Shown piece by piece: positions 11,701 through 22,495 of a stretch of 64,000 nt of DNA. The DNA comes from Leucogyrophana mollusca. Its lineage: Eukaryota; Basidiomycota; Agaricomycetes; Boletales. Every line of letters starts with the position of its first letter. Positions within the stretch are counted from its first letter, which is position 1. The position numbers and the translations under genes are program-made. The notes under the pieces were generated by a model. The model was not told the DNA's origin. It searched no databases and saw only the letters and a program-made list of their open reading frames with translations. The stretch is taken from positions 1 through 64,000 of the forward strand of contig MU266331.1 in NCBI GenBank assembly GCA_021014945.1. The letters are read 5' to 3'.

Positions 11701-11855
11701 TCGAACCCGAGACCCATGACAATCGGGCGACGCTTTCATTGATGATTCCGCAACAGTTGGAGGAAGTTGGCGAGGACGAGGACGATGGGGATGTGGATGA
11801 TGGGGACGACGAAGATGACTTTTTGGCCCGAGAGCTAGAGGCTGAGTGGGGATAG
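8756..11855 (+). CDS. FCP1: RNA polymerase II CTD phosphatase FCP1
   Basis: Ten exons: 8756-9096, 9144-9620, 9673-9830, 9883-9999, 10056-10145, 10200-10567, 10621-10740, 10795-10971, 11031-11437, 11498-11855; 870 residues. N-terminal biotinyl/lipoyl-like part, then a Cys cluster (CKHG..GLCGLCGKDM) and the FCPH domain with the phosphatase signature LSLIVDLDQTIVHA, where the first Asp is the phospho-acceptor. An acidic insertion near residues 210-230 splits the domain, as is common in fungi. YTMGTRAYAEEV and VVIIDDRADVWEW are the other conserved blocks. A BRCT domain covers roughly residues 560-660. The acidic tail ends FLARELEAEWG, the usual TFIIF/TFIIB-contacting type. It recycles RNA polymerase II by removing Ser-phosphates from the CTD in the nucleus. 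Confidence 0.95.
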
Positions 11856-12005
11856 CGCGGAAAACCGGTGTTCTTTCTCTGTAGCCAGTCGATTCGAATG
11901 TCTTGCTTTTACCTAAGCAAATTCTAAAAGTCTTACACGGTGTGGCCTCTACCGATACTAATGCAATACGATGATATCGGCGGCCCATGAGCAATCCTCT
12001 CTGTT

Positions 12006-12796
12006 CTACGACTTCTCTGTCAGATTTTCGCAGTACATCTGCCATAACTTCTCTACCCCTAGCCCGGTCGCGTCTTTGAATACCTTCTCGCTGTATCTCG
12101 AGTCCCTCATGGACCCATTTATCTTACGCACCGTACCTTCTCCATACCGCTTTTCAATCCAGTCGAGAAAGTATGCTGTGGTATCGTACCCGGCGTCCCA
12201 CTTATCCCCGCACGAGGGCCTCCAATGCGATGGGACGAACCCTGCATGCAATCGCACGAAATCTATGCGCGCGCAATAAAGATAAGAGGATGAACGCTGC
12301 CATGAACTATGGAGTGTCGAGCCTGACCTGCGATGCCTTCGACAAGGCCTCCTGGGCAGGTGTCCTTTGCGTTATATTGATAGCAATGGACAACTTCATG
12401 GGTCAATACTCCTAATATTTCATTGCGCGCATGCGACTCGGAGTTCTTAATGTGATCGAGAGAGAAATGGATCTCTTTGTCGGTGTGTGTTCCAAATGTG
12501 TAGGCTACACCTTCAAATGAGCGGAGGACGAGAGTAATCTTTTTTACACTAGAATCAAGGACGGTAGAGTTACTACTATGGGACGGTGGGCGACGCGTCC
12601 TGGCTTACTGTGTCGGGGATGTTAATTGGGTGTACATCCATTTGTACGATGCCGTTACAGCATCTTCGAGTGCTTGTCTCGGCTTGACATTGTCGAAAAA
12701 GATGGTAGCCCCGGGGTGATTTAGATCCTCGACCTTCAGAATGAAGTTTGGGATGACCCAGCGCGGGCTAGGGACTGGACTAGAGGGAGGAGGCAT
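12006..12796 (-). CDS. Basic-secretory-protein (BSP) family putative metallopeptidase
   Basis: Minus-strand exons 12609-12796, 12328-12572 and 12006-12262 give 229 residues. The BSP family signature is plain: a zinc-type HEVVH followed by QYNA and PGGLVEGIAD, then FVRLHAGF and the region KWDAGYDTTAYFLDWIEKR. The start at 12796 (MPPPSSPVP) fits family members that begin with a Pro-rich segment; an ATG 39 bp upstream in frame is an alternative. No signal peptide is visible in either version, despite the family name. The acceptor before exon 2 is a tandem tagtag, so two isoforms differing by one serine are possible. Exact role of fungal members is not established; plant members are linked to defence. 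Confidence 0.88.
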
Positions 12797-13224
12797 GGGT
12801 ATACAACCTATTAATAGGTGAGTGGGATAAGTCACCGGCGAAACCTACGTTGCGGTAATATTAGTACCTGCTTCTGTTCGACCACGCGTCCGTCGAAGCG
12901 ATTCTTTCCGGGTCCCCAGATGGTCCTCGATAAGCAAAAACAACTTCTCCAAGTGGAAAGGTGACTGATTATAACTCGAATCTAGAAAAAAAGCCGCCAC
13001 CGCGATGTGTATAGGGGTTTCAAAAATGGGATGCTGGTACAACAGTACAACAAAGATATGGGCTGTTGGTACAACACATGAAGCTCGATTAGGACACTTG
13101 AAGGCCATGTTGCAGGCCGGCCGGGATATCGTATATCGGGAAGCCCTACCAGAATGTCAGAAAAGAGGCCTGAGAAACGCTACAGCACCCACAATAATTT
13201 GAGGCGAGGGATCCGCACCCTCGG
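12797..13224. other. Intergenic, between two minus-strand genes
   Basis: Promoter of the BSP gene and 3' flank of the bHLH gene. ORFs here are short and carry no recognisable domain. Confidence 0.5.
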
Positions 13225-13986
13225 CTATAATCCTACAGCAGCCTCTACTCGAAGGACCTCCTCTCTGAGAGCGTCCCGTCCCTCTTCGAGCCATCGACAA
13301 TATTCAACGGCCCTAAATAGAACTCCACTCTTGCCCTTACTTTGGCCTTTACCCCCGCTCCCACTACCTTTCGGCCTCCCCCTAGTGGGCATGTCTAAAG
13401 CATGCGCACCGTCGGGGGCAAGGAGGGAGATGAGTTGTGCGTATCCATCACGTATGGCATTCCGCCGCTTCTGCTCTGACATGATGTGATTGAGCCGCTT
13501 CTGAGGTGACGATAGTAACGGTTTAACTCTCGTGGTCTGGCGTGGGGCTGCAGCACCCTTGCGCTTAGAGTTCTGAGCGCCAGACTTGGTGGGGGGCACG
13601 GGAGGATTTGGTTGGCGGCCGGCATCTTCGGAATCTGGAGTAGGCTGTTCGATGGTGTCCCCGGAACTGACCTCTGAGGGGGTGGGGTGTGTAGCTTGAC
13701 CCGCGTTACTTGGAGGCTGCGCATCTGGTAGCGTATCCAGAGTATCAGATGGATATGGTATGTGGGGTGGGTTCTGGGTGTCGTTCAACGATGGATCCCC
13801 TTCGAACTCCCAGTTGAAGTTATCCAGAAAGCCGAGCAGATCTGTAGTCTCCGAAGGAGAGAAAAGATCTGCAGATGATGGCAGGGGCAGCGGCGGTGGG
13901 AAAAGGCCAGATAATACCGGGTCAAACGCATACTCAAAGTCGGCAAAAGGGACTGGGGGCTGCGGGGGAGAGTCAGGTCGTGACAT
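13225..13986 (-). CDS. Basic helix-loop-helix transcription factor
   Basis: Single-exon gene of 253 residues. I chose the ATG at 13986 because a reading frame extending to 14019 begins with TTG. The N-terminal 150 residues are acidic, Pro/Ser-rich and probably an activation region (a Phe/Trp-rich patch DLLGFLDNFNWEFEG sits near residues 50-65). The bHLH occupies roughly residues 160-245: the basic region has H-x3-E-x3-R (NHIMSEQKRRN), the E-box-reading pattern, helix 1 is IRDGYAQLISLLAP, the loop is long and Gly/Lys-rich, and helix 2 is SGVLFRAVEYCRWLEEGRD. Binding partner and targets unknown. Head-to-head with the Zn2Cys6 gene at 14200. Confidence 0.85.
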   Translation of the reverse strand: MSRPDSPPQPPVPFADFEYAFDPVLSGLFPPPLPLPSSADLFSPSETTDLLGFLDNFNWEFEGDPSLNDTQNPPHIPYPSDTLDTLPDAQPPSNAGQATHPTPSEVSSGDTIEQPTPDSEDAGRQPNPPVPPTKSGAQNSKRKGAAAPRQTTRVKPLLSSPQKRLNHIMSEQKRRNAIRDGYAQLISLLAPDGAHALDMPTRGRPKGSGSGGKGQSKGKSGVLFRAVEYCRWLEEGRDALREEVLRVEAAVGL

Positions 13987-14199
13987 GGTTGCGGGAGAGG
14001 ATGAAGAATATAGCAACAACCGGGACTCGTTTCATTTTCTGTGCCGGTGGGCCGGTCAAGTGTTTGCAGCATTGGCCGCGCCGTAAACGGGATCAGCCGG
14101 AAGACCAAACAGAAATAAATATTAGATACTCCCTCCGATGAATTACTTATATATTCGTTTGTCCGTGAAGCGTCGGACCCTCCCCGCTCCGCTACTTCC

Positions 14200-14980
14200 A
14201 TGTCGGCCCTCAGTGAGGCATCTACACCGGCGCAAGAGGCGGCGTCGGCCATTGATTCACAGCTTCATCTACAACAACATGGTCCTGACGGTCAATCTCA
14301 ACAGCAACAACAATCGGCAAATGGCTCGTCGTCAGGGAACAACGAGGGCAGCACTCGAAAACGTGAGTGTTGCTTTCCCCCCTCAACGTGCGCACTCAAT
14401 CAAGCGTTGTGTGCCCAGCAAAGGCGCCGTCCGTAAGACGGGCCTGCACTGCATGTCATACAGGTAAAACCAGGTGCAGTGAGGTGCTACCATGTCAGGT
14501 AGGGTGCAGACATTCCCGTCGTGCATATCTCACGTCGACCGCTGTAGAGCTGCCTAAAACGAGGCATTGGGGCAACCTGTGCATATCCCGACCCAGACTC
14601 TCCAGATCACACCCATCAAAGTCGGTCGTCAGCTTTAATTCCCGTCATCTACCTGACTCTGCACCCCTTTAGCCCCAGGAGTGTCTGCCTTTGCTCCAGC
14701 ACCCATGGGTTTTGTGCAGGGCGCTCCCACCCTCAGCCAACATCAGTATTATGACTATAATGGTGCATTCACTGGTGCTTCTTCGTCCACTTTCCGTCCG
14801 AATAAACGACCACGCAACCTCACGGAAGAAGAAGCAGCGGCGATTACAAGAAATTTCAGCCGCGGAGATTTTTATGTGGGTACCAGTGCACCCGTACGGA
14901 TCGATCCACGGTTGCCCGTCAGGCTTACATTAGGAGAAGGAGACCATGTCCATTTCAGCATCACGGAGACTTTGGGGTAG
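14200..14980 (+). CDS. Small Zn2Cys6 (fungal-type) DNA-binding protein
   Basis: Exons 14200-14362, 14419-14498, 14548-14620 and 14673-14980 give 207 residues. After a Gln-rich N-terminus, residues about 65-95 hold the six-cysteine binuclear zinc cluster with spacing C-2-C-6-C-5-C-2-C-8-C (CTACHTGKTRC... then CQSC and C), preceded by the basic VRRA. The cluster is assembled only after splicing: its cysteines lie on exons 2 and 3. A Pro/Gln-rich tail follows; there is no fungal-specific transcription factor domain, and the protein is much shorter than typical Gal4-type factors. The 3' end may continue beyond 14980 through another intron, which I could not confirm. Confidence 0.75.
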
Positions 14981-15333
14981 TTATGCATCATCACCTATTT
15001 ATCACGATCTTTTCGACGTCTTGCATTGTTTCTCGCGCTTGTTCTGATCTGTACTATTAGGGGTATTGTGGTGAGTTCATGCGCCATAAATATAGACGGT
15101 GTATACTATTATCTGCAGCGTACCTGGATCGACTTTGGTGAGCACTGTGCACATATCAAGGTGACGATCATGGTGTACAGGTACGGCTAGGTGCATCGAT
15201 GTATGTGTAGAACGACAAGTCAGGATGTCGCACTCGTTGGCTGGGCATTCTTATGAGGAGTGTGATTATATCACTGGCCCATTCACAAGGGATTGAATCG
15301 CAAAAACTATGTATGATAGTCAACGCAAAAAGC
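14981..15333. other. Intergenic, Zn2Cys6 gene to tRNA
   Basis: Probable 3' untranslated sequence of the Zn2Cys6 gene and 3' flank of the tRNA. No ORF worth naming. Confidence 0.5.
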
Positions 15334-15423
15334 TGATTAGAGTGAGATTCGAACTCACGCCCCCGAAGAGACCAGATTACATAAGCCTTAGTCTGGCGCC
15401 TTAGACCGCTCGGCCATCTAACC
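15334..15423 (-). tRNA. tRNA-Leu (anticodon AAG) with a short intron
   Basis: The minus strand folds as a class II tRNA of 90 bases. The acceptor stem pairs GGTTAGA with TCTAATC, discriminator A. The D arm carries TGGCCGAGCGGTCTAAGGCG, typical of leucine and serine tRNAs. The anticodon stem is CCAGA/TCTGG with CT-AAG-G followed by an eight-base intron (cttatgta) at the canonical site after position 37. A long variable arm (TCTTCGGGGGC) and a T arm with GAGTTCGAATCTC follow. Internal A and B boxes are present. It should read CUU and, after A-to-I editing, CUC. Confidence 0.92.
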
Positions 15424-15629
15424 ATATGAAGCGCTCTCAATAATATAGCTATAGAGAAAGCTTGGGGCTGCTGACCTAATATGCACTGGTTAGGATTGGA
15501 ACTTGGCCTAGCTTGGCCCGGCAGTGGTATCTATACTTGCTGCCCTTCTCTTGACATTATCCACGCATAGCACTTCTTCTAACCTCACACTCTCTTTTAC
15601 ACGGAATCGTAGTTACACTGAAACTAACC

Positions 15630-17103
15630 ATGTTCATGTCCCCAGCACAGGTGGCGCGGGTCGCTTCCTCTGTCCTTGCTACTATCCTGCTATCGTCAAG
15701 CGTTAATGCTTCACCGCAAAAATCATCCAGCCGTCGTGCGACTACGTGCAATGGAAGTCCTGACCTCTGCGATCGCAGCTTTGGTAACGTTACCTTTGTT
15801 GGAGCGCATGACTCCTACGCCGTTGGCATCAACAACCGTGCGTGGTCTCACCTCGTGAACCTGAACTTATTGCTGAGGTTTTGTTTCGTTAGTCGCTACA
15901 AACCAAGACTATAACAGTGATTATTCTTCTCATTCGATTCCTGAGCGGAGCTCAACCACCCCATAGTCACACAGCAGATGAACGATGGTATTCGCATGTT
16001 ACAGATGCAAACCCATAATCAGAGTGGCGTAATCCAGCTCTGCCACACAAGCTGCGTTAGTAGCGCCATTTCGCCTTTGTTTGAATAGCTAACAGTTACT
16101 TAGGCTTTATATAACGGCGGTCCATTGTCCACATATCTTGGCACAGGTGCAGTACTTGCGCCCCAAGTAATAAACAGCTGATTTACGATATCGCTCAGTT
16201 AAATCATGGCTGGACGCAAACCCCAACGAAGGTACTTTTGTGCTGCGTATTTATCCAGCTCAGAATTCGTCATAACATACTTGTCCAGTGCTCTCCATGC
16301 TTATTGTCAATTCGGACGACTTCCCTCCCACCGCTTTTGATGCTGTTTTCAAATCTGTCGGACTTGATACCATCTCCTACGCCCCTCCTTCGGCGTCCAT
16401 TCCCGCCACCCAATGGCCCACACTTGGCTCACTCATCGATTCCGGCAAGAGGCTTTTGACCTTCATGGACGCAGAGGCAGATTTTACATCTGTCCCGTAC
16501 ATAATTGATGGTGGGCTTTTCCAACCGGAAACCCATCATCTTGACTGACCGTCTTCTTCAGAGTTCACTAACATCTGGGAGTCCCCCTACGATGTCACCA
16601 CATCTTTTGACTGTAGCGTAAACCGCACGAAAGGTGATTCATCGACACAGATGTACCTCATCAATCACTTCCTCGATTCCCTTATACTCGGCCAGCCAGC
16701 GCCCGACCCAAGCCAGGCTAACCAGACTAACGCTGTGAGCGGCACTAACTCCCTCGGTGCACAGTTTGAGCTCTGCGTGAGCGAGTATGGCAGAAACCCT
16801 AACTTTATGCTCGTTGATGTATGTCATTCACCATCGTCGAGGTGCCTACGCTGACTACCATCACCTTTACAGTTCTACGAGTACGGCGGAGGCTCCGTGT
16901 TTGAAGTAGCTGCTACTGCCAATGGCGTTACATACTCTCCCACGACGCCCATTGCTACACCTATCCCACAGGGTTCCAGTTCTTCATCGTCAGGCAGCTC
17001 AGGCACTGGGTCGCCGAATGGCGCTGCCACTGCCTTCAGTCAGTGGAGCTCTGCATGGGTCGTTGTCTCGAGCGCTATGATCGGGGCGTGGTGTGCTCTC
17101 TAG
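15630..17103 (+). CDS. Secreted PI-PLC-X-like phosphodiesterase, probably GPI-anchored
   Basis: Eight exons: 15630-15837, 15893-15916, 15967-16055, 16104-16146, 16199-16231, 16289-16510, 16562-16818, 16873-17103; 368 residues. A signal peptide covers about residues 1-28 (hydrophobic core VASSVLATILLSSSVNA). The barrel begins with NVTFVGAHDSYAVG, whose histidine matches the first catalytic histidine of PLC-X domains; IRMLQMQ and LCHTSC follow, the latter with a second candidate histidine. LSMLIVNSDD and RLLTFMDAEADF are the next strands. The C-terminus is Ser-rich then hydrophobic (SAWVVVSSAMIGAWCAL), the pattern of a GPI-attachment signal. Basidiomycete members of this family are extracellular; the lipid or glycan substrate is unknown. 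Confidence 0.88.
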
Positions 17104-17253
17104 GACTGAGATTAGCTCCATCCGAGGAGATGGCTTAGCATAGTGGACGTTTAGCATAGGACTTGATATCTATTAGTGGAGACCACACATAGTACTGTTT
17201 TGTATTGGACACTCGTCGTTAACATATGCATTTTGCTTTCGCGCTCACGCCCG

Positions 17254-18418
17254 TCATCGTTTTCTTTCTATTCGCCACTTGTACACTCGCGGTTTGTACG
17301 CCTTTTCATCAGCTTTCACTCTCCGGGGAGGAATATCTTCGTCCTCGTCTTCATTATCCCTGTCTGCCCCAACTTCTTCAACCCCTCTCAGCTTCCTTCG
17401 TCCACCTTTACCCATGAGCAACCGTTGCATCTCCAGCTCACGCTGAGCGTACCGCAGCTGGGTGTCTCGTGTAAGTCGCGCAGCAAGCTCTTTCAGGAGC
17501 TTTTTCCGATGAAGCTGATGGCCGACATTGAAAGACGTGTTTAGTGATAAACACAGAGGCACTTACAAGAGCTAGCAGCTTATTCTCCTCTGCTATCCCT
17601 GTTGCCTCGTCGGTACTTTGCGCGAGTGCTTTACCTCTCAGTTTCCGTGATTTTTTCTCTGCCTCAGATTTCCAGCCCAAGTCGAGGTTGGCGTGCCCTT
17701 CAGAGAGTACAGTCTCGTCAACCTTCTTGCCCGAACTATGCCGGTGAGCGTGTTGCTGGGCTGCACCAGAGGTAAGAACGGATATACGCGAGTATATGAG
17801 GAAACAAACACACCGTCCTCTCCGTCCTCGACAAACAAAACATGTCTTGGACGAACATGATTTCGGGTGCGATTCCGCTTCCGCGGGGTTGATGGCGAAA
17901 TTATGCCCGCTTCACGAAGTGTCTCGAGGTCACCCTCTTCCAAGGCGTCTTCTCCATCCTCGAGAGACTCGTCATCTGGAGAGATAAGGTTTGCCAATGT
18001 GGTAAGCTGGCCTTTGAGCTTGTCGATTTTCTTTCTATCGCGTCGATACCAGCCGTAACATATCGTGGTGGATGCGGCACACCTTTAGACCAACAGCTCT
18101 CATTGTTCTCACATAGCCCTCGTCTTGAGTTTTGAGCAGCTTGACAATATCAACCGGCATGGCGACATTTCCTCTATCCTTTACGTGCACACCCTCCACG
18201 GTCCGCTCCTTGTTCATGCCAAAGTAGAACTCATCCTTGTTCCTATCCGCCGCCTTCTGCCTCAAGCGAGTGATGCGATCCTGCTTGGAGTGATAGTCGC
18301 GTGCACGGAGGACATAATCCTTGTGCTTTTCCAAGATACCGAAGCGGGCTCTGTGCGCGAGCTGGGAGCGCTCCTTGTGATTGCGCCTGTGCAGCGAATT
18401 TCTGAGGGAGGATGTCAT
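17254..18418 (-). CDS. UTP11: U3 snoRNP-associated protein Utp11
   Basis: Minus-strand exons 18083-18418, 17814-18030, 17567-17760 and 17254-17514 give 335 residues. Part of the small-subunit processome that makes 18S rRNA in the nucleolus. The N-terminal 110 residues match the family strongly ([56 protein letters not shown]). The second exon joins through an acceptor gaaag that restores [10 protein letters not shown]. The C-terminal helix [18 protein letters not shown] and the basic end [14 protein letters not shown] are also typical. It is longer than the yeast protein because of an acidic insertion. Divergent from the gene at 18553, with 134 bp between start codons. Confidence 0.95.
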
Positions 18419-18552
18419 TGGAAAAGGAAAGGGTGTGACAGGGAATATAGTGTGACTGTGTATATAGGTTAGGTGTCACAGAAAAAGTCGTCCAGTTTGT
18501 ATGCCTTTTTCTCTCTCAGAGACCTTTTTTTGTTCGGATTTCTTGTCAAAAA

Positions 18553-19831
18553 ATGAGTTTCCAGCATTTCAGGCTTGGGCAACTGGCGATGTCCCAGCCT
18601 TTGCCTCCACATTTGCAGCAGAACCAACAACAGCTCTATCCACAAAATACTCCCCCGTCCGCCATCCCCTCCTCGTCAATTCTACCCCCATCAGCCACAA
18701 ATCAAGCCCCATCCCCGCCAAAACCAAGCTCATCGAGACCGCCATATGGTTCCGGGGACACCGATGACGGCTACACGTTGCTGTTTCCAAGTCTCGCAGC
18801 CTTCCAGGAATGGCGGAATCACGAAGAAGAAACCCAGATGGTAGAGTTCGTAAAGGGCGACACTCACGGCAGCAAGGCTGTTCCTCCCCGTTTCAAAGAT
18901 CACACTAAACTCGTCTGCGCGCGCCACTCGAGAAGCGGCCGCAAGAAGTACGTCAAGAAACACCCCGAGAGGGTGAGGAAAGTACCCAGCAGAAAGGTGG
19001 GCGTGTCGCAAAGCACACCCGTATCGCTGCTGATGACGAGGGTCAGCTTGAAGGACAGGGGTGCCAAGCATCCATCAGCTACAAGACATATTTTGACACC
19101 GAGGAGGTCCGAGTTTGCTGTGAGTAAATGTATCCTTTCCTGCCTTGATTTTGCTCAAGGGTCGTCGGGCAGATATTGCCGAACACTCCCATGCGATTGG
19201 CCTAGCCAACCTGCCTTTTACGCGGCGCGGTAGGCGTGCTACCGTTCAACAGGAGAAAGAGAAGTCAAAGCGTCATTCACAAGCACCTCCGTCCACTGGC
19301 GGTGATGGATCAACCACTCCTAAAGGCTCTCAAGCTCCCACTCCCGGTCCGGTTCCCCAACAACAGCAAATGCAGTCATACAACCTACCGATTGCGCAAC
19401 TGCCTCACCCATTTCCGCCTTATCAGGGTCCCCCTCCTGGCGCCTCACCTTATCAGCATATGGTACCTCCACCTCCAGGCCCCCCAGTCCAACAAGAGCA
19501 ATGGGATCGCATGAGCGTTCTATTCAACTCGATTCGTGAACACGCTCGCGCTTATGACTATCCGGGACCTAGTGTCGTTGCACTCGAGAGCGTCCTCATC
19601 CGACTATATCTCGAAAGTCCGATGGGTGGTGGAGGCCCTGGCATGGGTCTTGGCCAATTGGGTGTCAACATGCACGGTGGCGGAGTCCCTCTGCCCCATG
19701 GACAGCAAGTACAAGGACAAATGCCCCAGGGACATGCTCAAGATCTTCACTCTCACTCGCCGATGAATGGGACCTCTGCCAATGGCGAACAGGCAACTAG
19801 CGAGATGGACAGTGGCATGGAGAGTGGTTGA
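18553..19831 (+). CDS. Putative DNA-binding protein with a Cys/His zinc-finger-like domain (FAR1/WRKY-GCM1-like)
   Basis: Exons 18553-18996, 19047-19119 and 19173-19831 give 391 residues. A Pro/Gln/Ser-rich N-terminus leads into a region at about residues 70-190: LLFPSLAAFQEWRNHEEE, then LVCARHSRSGRKKYVKKH, GCQASISYKTYF, VRVC and a terminal EHSHAIG. Only after removing two introns do the C...C...C...HxH residues line up in one frame, which is my main evidence for the splicing. The layout resembles FAR1/GCM1-type zinc fingers, but I am not certain of the family. The rest is Pro/Gln/Gly-rich and disordered, apart from a helical block RMSVLFNSIREHARAY near residue 285. Probably a nuclear regulator. 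Confidence 0.65.
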
Positions 19832-20124
19832 CAGCACAGGAAGGTTTTTTAATATCGATTTTTATTGTTTACGCTAGATCCTTTCCCTATAGTTCTTGCT
19901 CGTTGCATATGGCTGCTTTCGGATAATTTGTACTACATGTTGGGCTGTATGTTTGGCTCTAGTCTGGTCCATTGTATGCTAAGTTTCTGTTGCCTTGGGT
20001 AGCACTTTACTCTTATCACTTGGCTAAACACGCCATCAATGGGGAATCAAGTTACTTAAGATAGTGAGATACAGTGGTAGAGAATGTCATTTACAGTCGA
20101 CAGCCTGGTCCTCCAACTCGTCGA

Positions 20125-21980
20125 TTAATCAGCGAAGGGGTCGGCGAACGGATCCTCCACGTCCACCAGCTTTCCACCAGTTCTCGATCCGGCACCCACG
20201 CTCGGTCCCGCTGCGTGAGTGGGATATCGTCCTCGCTCCTCTTCTTCACTGTCGTAGTCACTAAAGTCTGAAAGACTTCCCCGTCCCTCGTCCCACTGCC
20301 CTTCAGTGGATGCAGAGTGATGGGTTGAGGGCCTGAGCGGCGGAGGCAATTTACCCTGTTCACTTCCCAGCGGACCAAACGACAAGTCCTGTAGATCTGG
20401 GTGGACATATGTACTATTGCCATCAATATCGAATTCGTCCTGATCATCATCGGATATCCGTTGCTGCTTGATACGGGCTACCTCGGCGCGCTGGCGTTGC
20501 TGAAGTCTGGTTAGCTCACCCGATCCCTGCGGTTCGCTGATATGTGTCCCTGCAAGGGCTGCTTGTGCGCCGGCGGTGGGATCCACGGGGGTTGATGAGT
20601 CGGCCGTTGATAGCTTTGGACGACATCAGTGATCAAGGCAATAACATAATATGCGGCGGCGCACATTATCGTACATCTGGAGCGCAGCTATGATTCGTTC
20701 GTTTGTCTCGATTAGCGCGCCAATAACCTCTTCATTCTCCACGATCTAGGGCCAAACGGCGTCAGCAACATCTATGACAACCATCCGACTCGAGGTACCT
20801 GTATGTACCGCACAATAGGTTTGCGTACGGCCTTGGCGTTGGCAAGACACTGCTGGACACGTTCGTTGGTAACGACGCTCTCCTTCTCTGCATTCACCAA
20901 CATGATGGCGTTGACAAGATTACTGGAAGCCTGACTTGCGTTGGCTATGGACGTTAGTATCTTTGGCTTCTCCTATTTGCCTTGTCAGTGATGAGCGTGC
21001 CCTGACAGCAGCGAAGCACCTCACCGCTTCGAAACTGAAGGGGGCTCGCTTCGGCCGACTCTTCTTCCTCCTGGCGTCCTCTTCAGCTTTCCGGGCCTTC
21101 TCTTTCGCCTCTTCTTTCGCCTGTTTCGCTCTTTTCTTCGCAAGCTCCTTCTCTTCTCTCTCCTTTCGTCTCCTCTCCGTTTCGGCCGGATCCTCGCCCC
21201 ACATCTTGTCCACGTCGGTGCTGTTCGAGTACCCGTGCGAACGGCGATCAACAGGGCGACATTGTCTATACAATCCAGCGACCATGGACATGGATGGGTC
21301 GCTTTTGAACTGGTTGTTCCAAGATAAGAGGACAGCTAGCAGCTTTTTCTTCACCTTCGGGTCTGTAGATGGGTCGCTGGCAAGTTGCTTGATCGCATCG
21401 GTAAGTTGGCCGTCAGCAAAAGTAGCTAATTGAAAGATATATTAGCGAGGAATGTGTGATTTTTCTGAAAAAAACCACTTTGAAATTTGTGGCCTCCGTT
21501 CTCCACAAGTGCTGACAGGATCTTGGCTCGGCAGGTAAATATCGGCGGGAGCGATAAGACAGTAGGGCTTACGACAAGTGCACGATATTGATGATGTGCA
21601 TCTCCGTGCTTAATCTTCTTGCGGAGTGCTCTGGATGCCTCTGCAGGTCTGTGAAAGCGAGGGCGTTCGCTTTGAGCGAAATGTGTTCGGCCAATCGATT
21701 GGAAGCAGATTACCCAGTAGGCTGCAGACCTATCGAGTCAACTATCTCCGGAATTCTACAAATACGCATTAGAGAACCTTTGAAATACAGAACAACCAAT
21801 CACTCACCCGTCATATGCCTCGTCGTCGTACGCCGGTGAAGTTAAGATTTCGACCCAATCTGTGATAGAAGACTGGAAAATAACAAGAATCTGCAAGAGC
21901 CCCGTAGTATATTGATGACATGAACGTACGTGTGGTTTCTCGCGGTTGAGTGCGGAAACTGCGAACTTGAGAGCGGACAT
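20125..21980 (-). CDS. LSB5: VHS/GAT-domain protein, Lsb5-like
   Basis: Nine minus-strand exons: 21930-21980, 21808-21890, 21714-21755, 21573-21648, 21479-21521, 21025-21425, 20799-20969, 20665-20745, 20125-20613; 478 residues. The VHS domain is split over six exons (EIVDSIGLQPTGPAEASRAL, HHQYRALVILSALVENGG, QLASDPSTDPKVKKKLLAVL). A Lys/Glu/Arg-rich coiled stretch follows, then a GAT domain (residues roughly 245-340) with ANASQASSNLVNAIMLVN and ALIETNERIIAALQMYDN. The tail ends DPFADPFAD, an acidic DPF-type endocytic motif. Such proteins bind ubiquitinated cargo, clathrin adaptors and actin regulators at endosomes. Confidence 0.9.
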
Positions 21981-22495
21981 GGGGTAGCTGTGTCTTCGCT
22001 GGCGATAACCGTGCGGCACAGATCACACAGTGGCCGCCTTATATGGAAGGTGTCCTCCTCCTTATGGTAGTGACGTCACATGCCTCCACGTGCTAAATGC
22101 ACCACTACGCCACCCAAAAAGGAAGGTCCTGTATCACTGGCAAAACGGAGACGCAGACCTCGGGACGAGACAAGATCGGTACACAGAGTCCACGAACGTA
22201 TAATTACTTTGTTGACGTAGTTCTAGGTATCTTGCATGTAAGCGTCACCAATTACGGGCACTTCCTGGCTATTTCATTCAAACCATATATGATACACCAA
22301 CCTTGATTACCAGGGTCAAAGCAATACTCCATCTAGCATCAAAACAGATGTCTGAAATGTCGGAAGCATTCAGGATGCTGGGACCAAACAAGTAAAGAGC
22401 GCACGCACCATATGACGTCAGATTAATTCGTGTGCGTATAGATTGGAGCCCCTAGCTAGTAACCCCATTGTTGGTACCTTGACCACAGCCATTCG
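21981..22495. other. Divergent promoter region, LSB5 and the 22496 gene
   Basis: 515 bp between two oppositely directed start codons. It contains tgacgtca at about 22070-22077, a palindromic CRE/ATF-type octamer, and a second half-like tgacgtca at 22413-22420 (within atatgacgtcagatt). No ORF of note. Confidence 0.5.
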
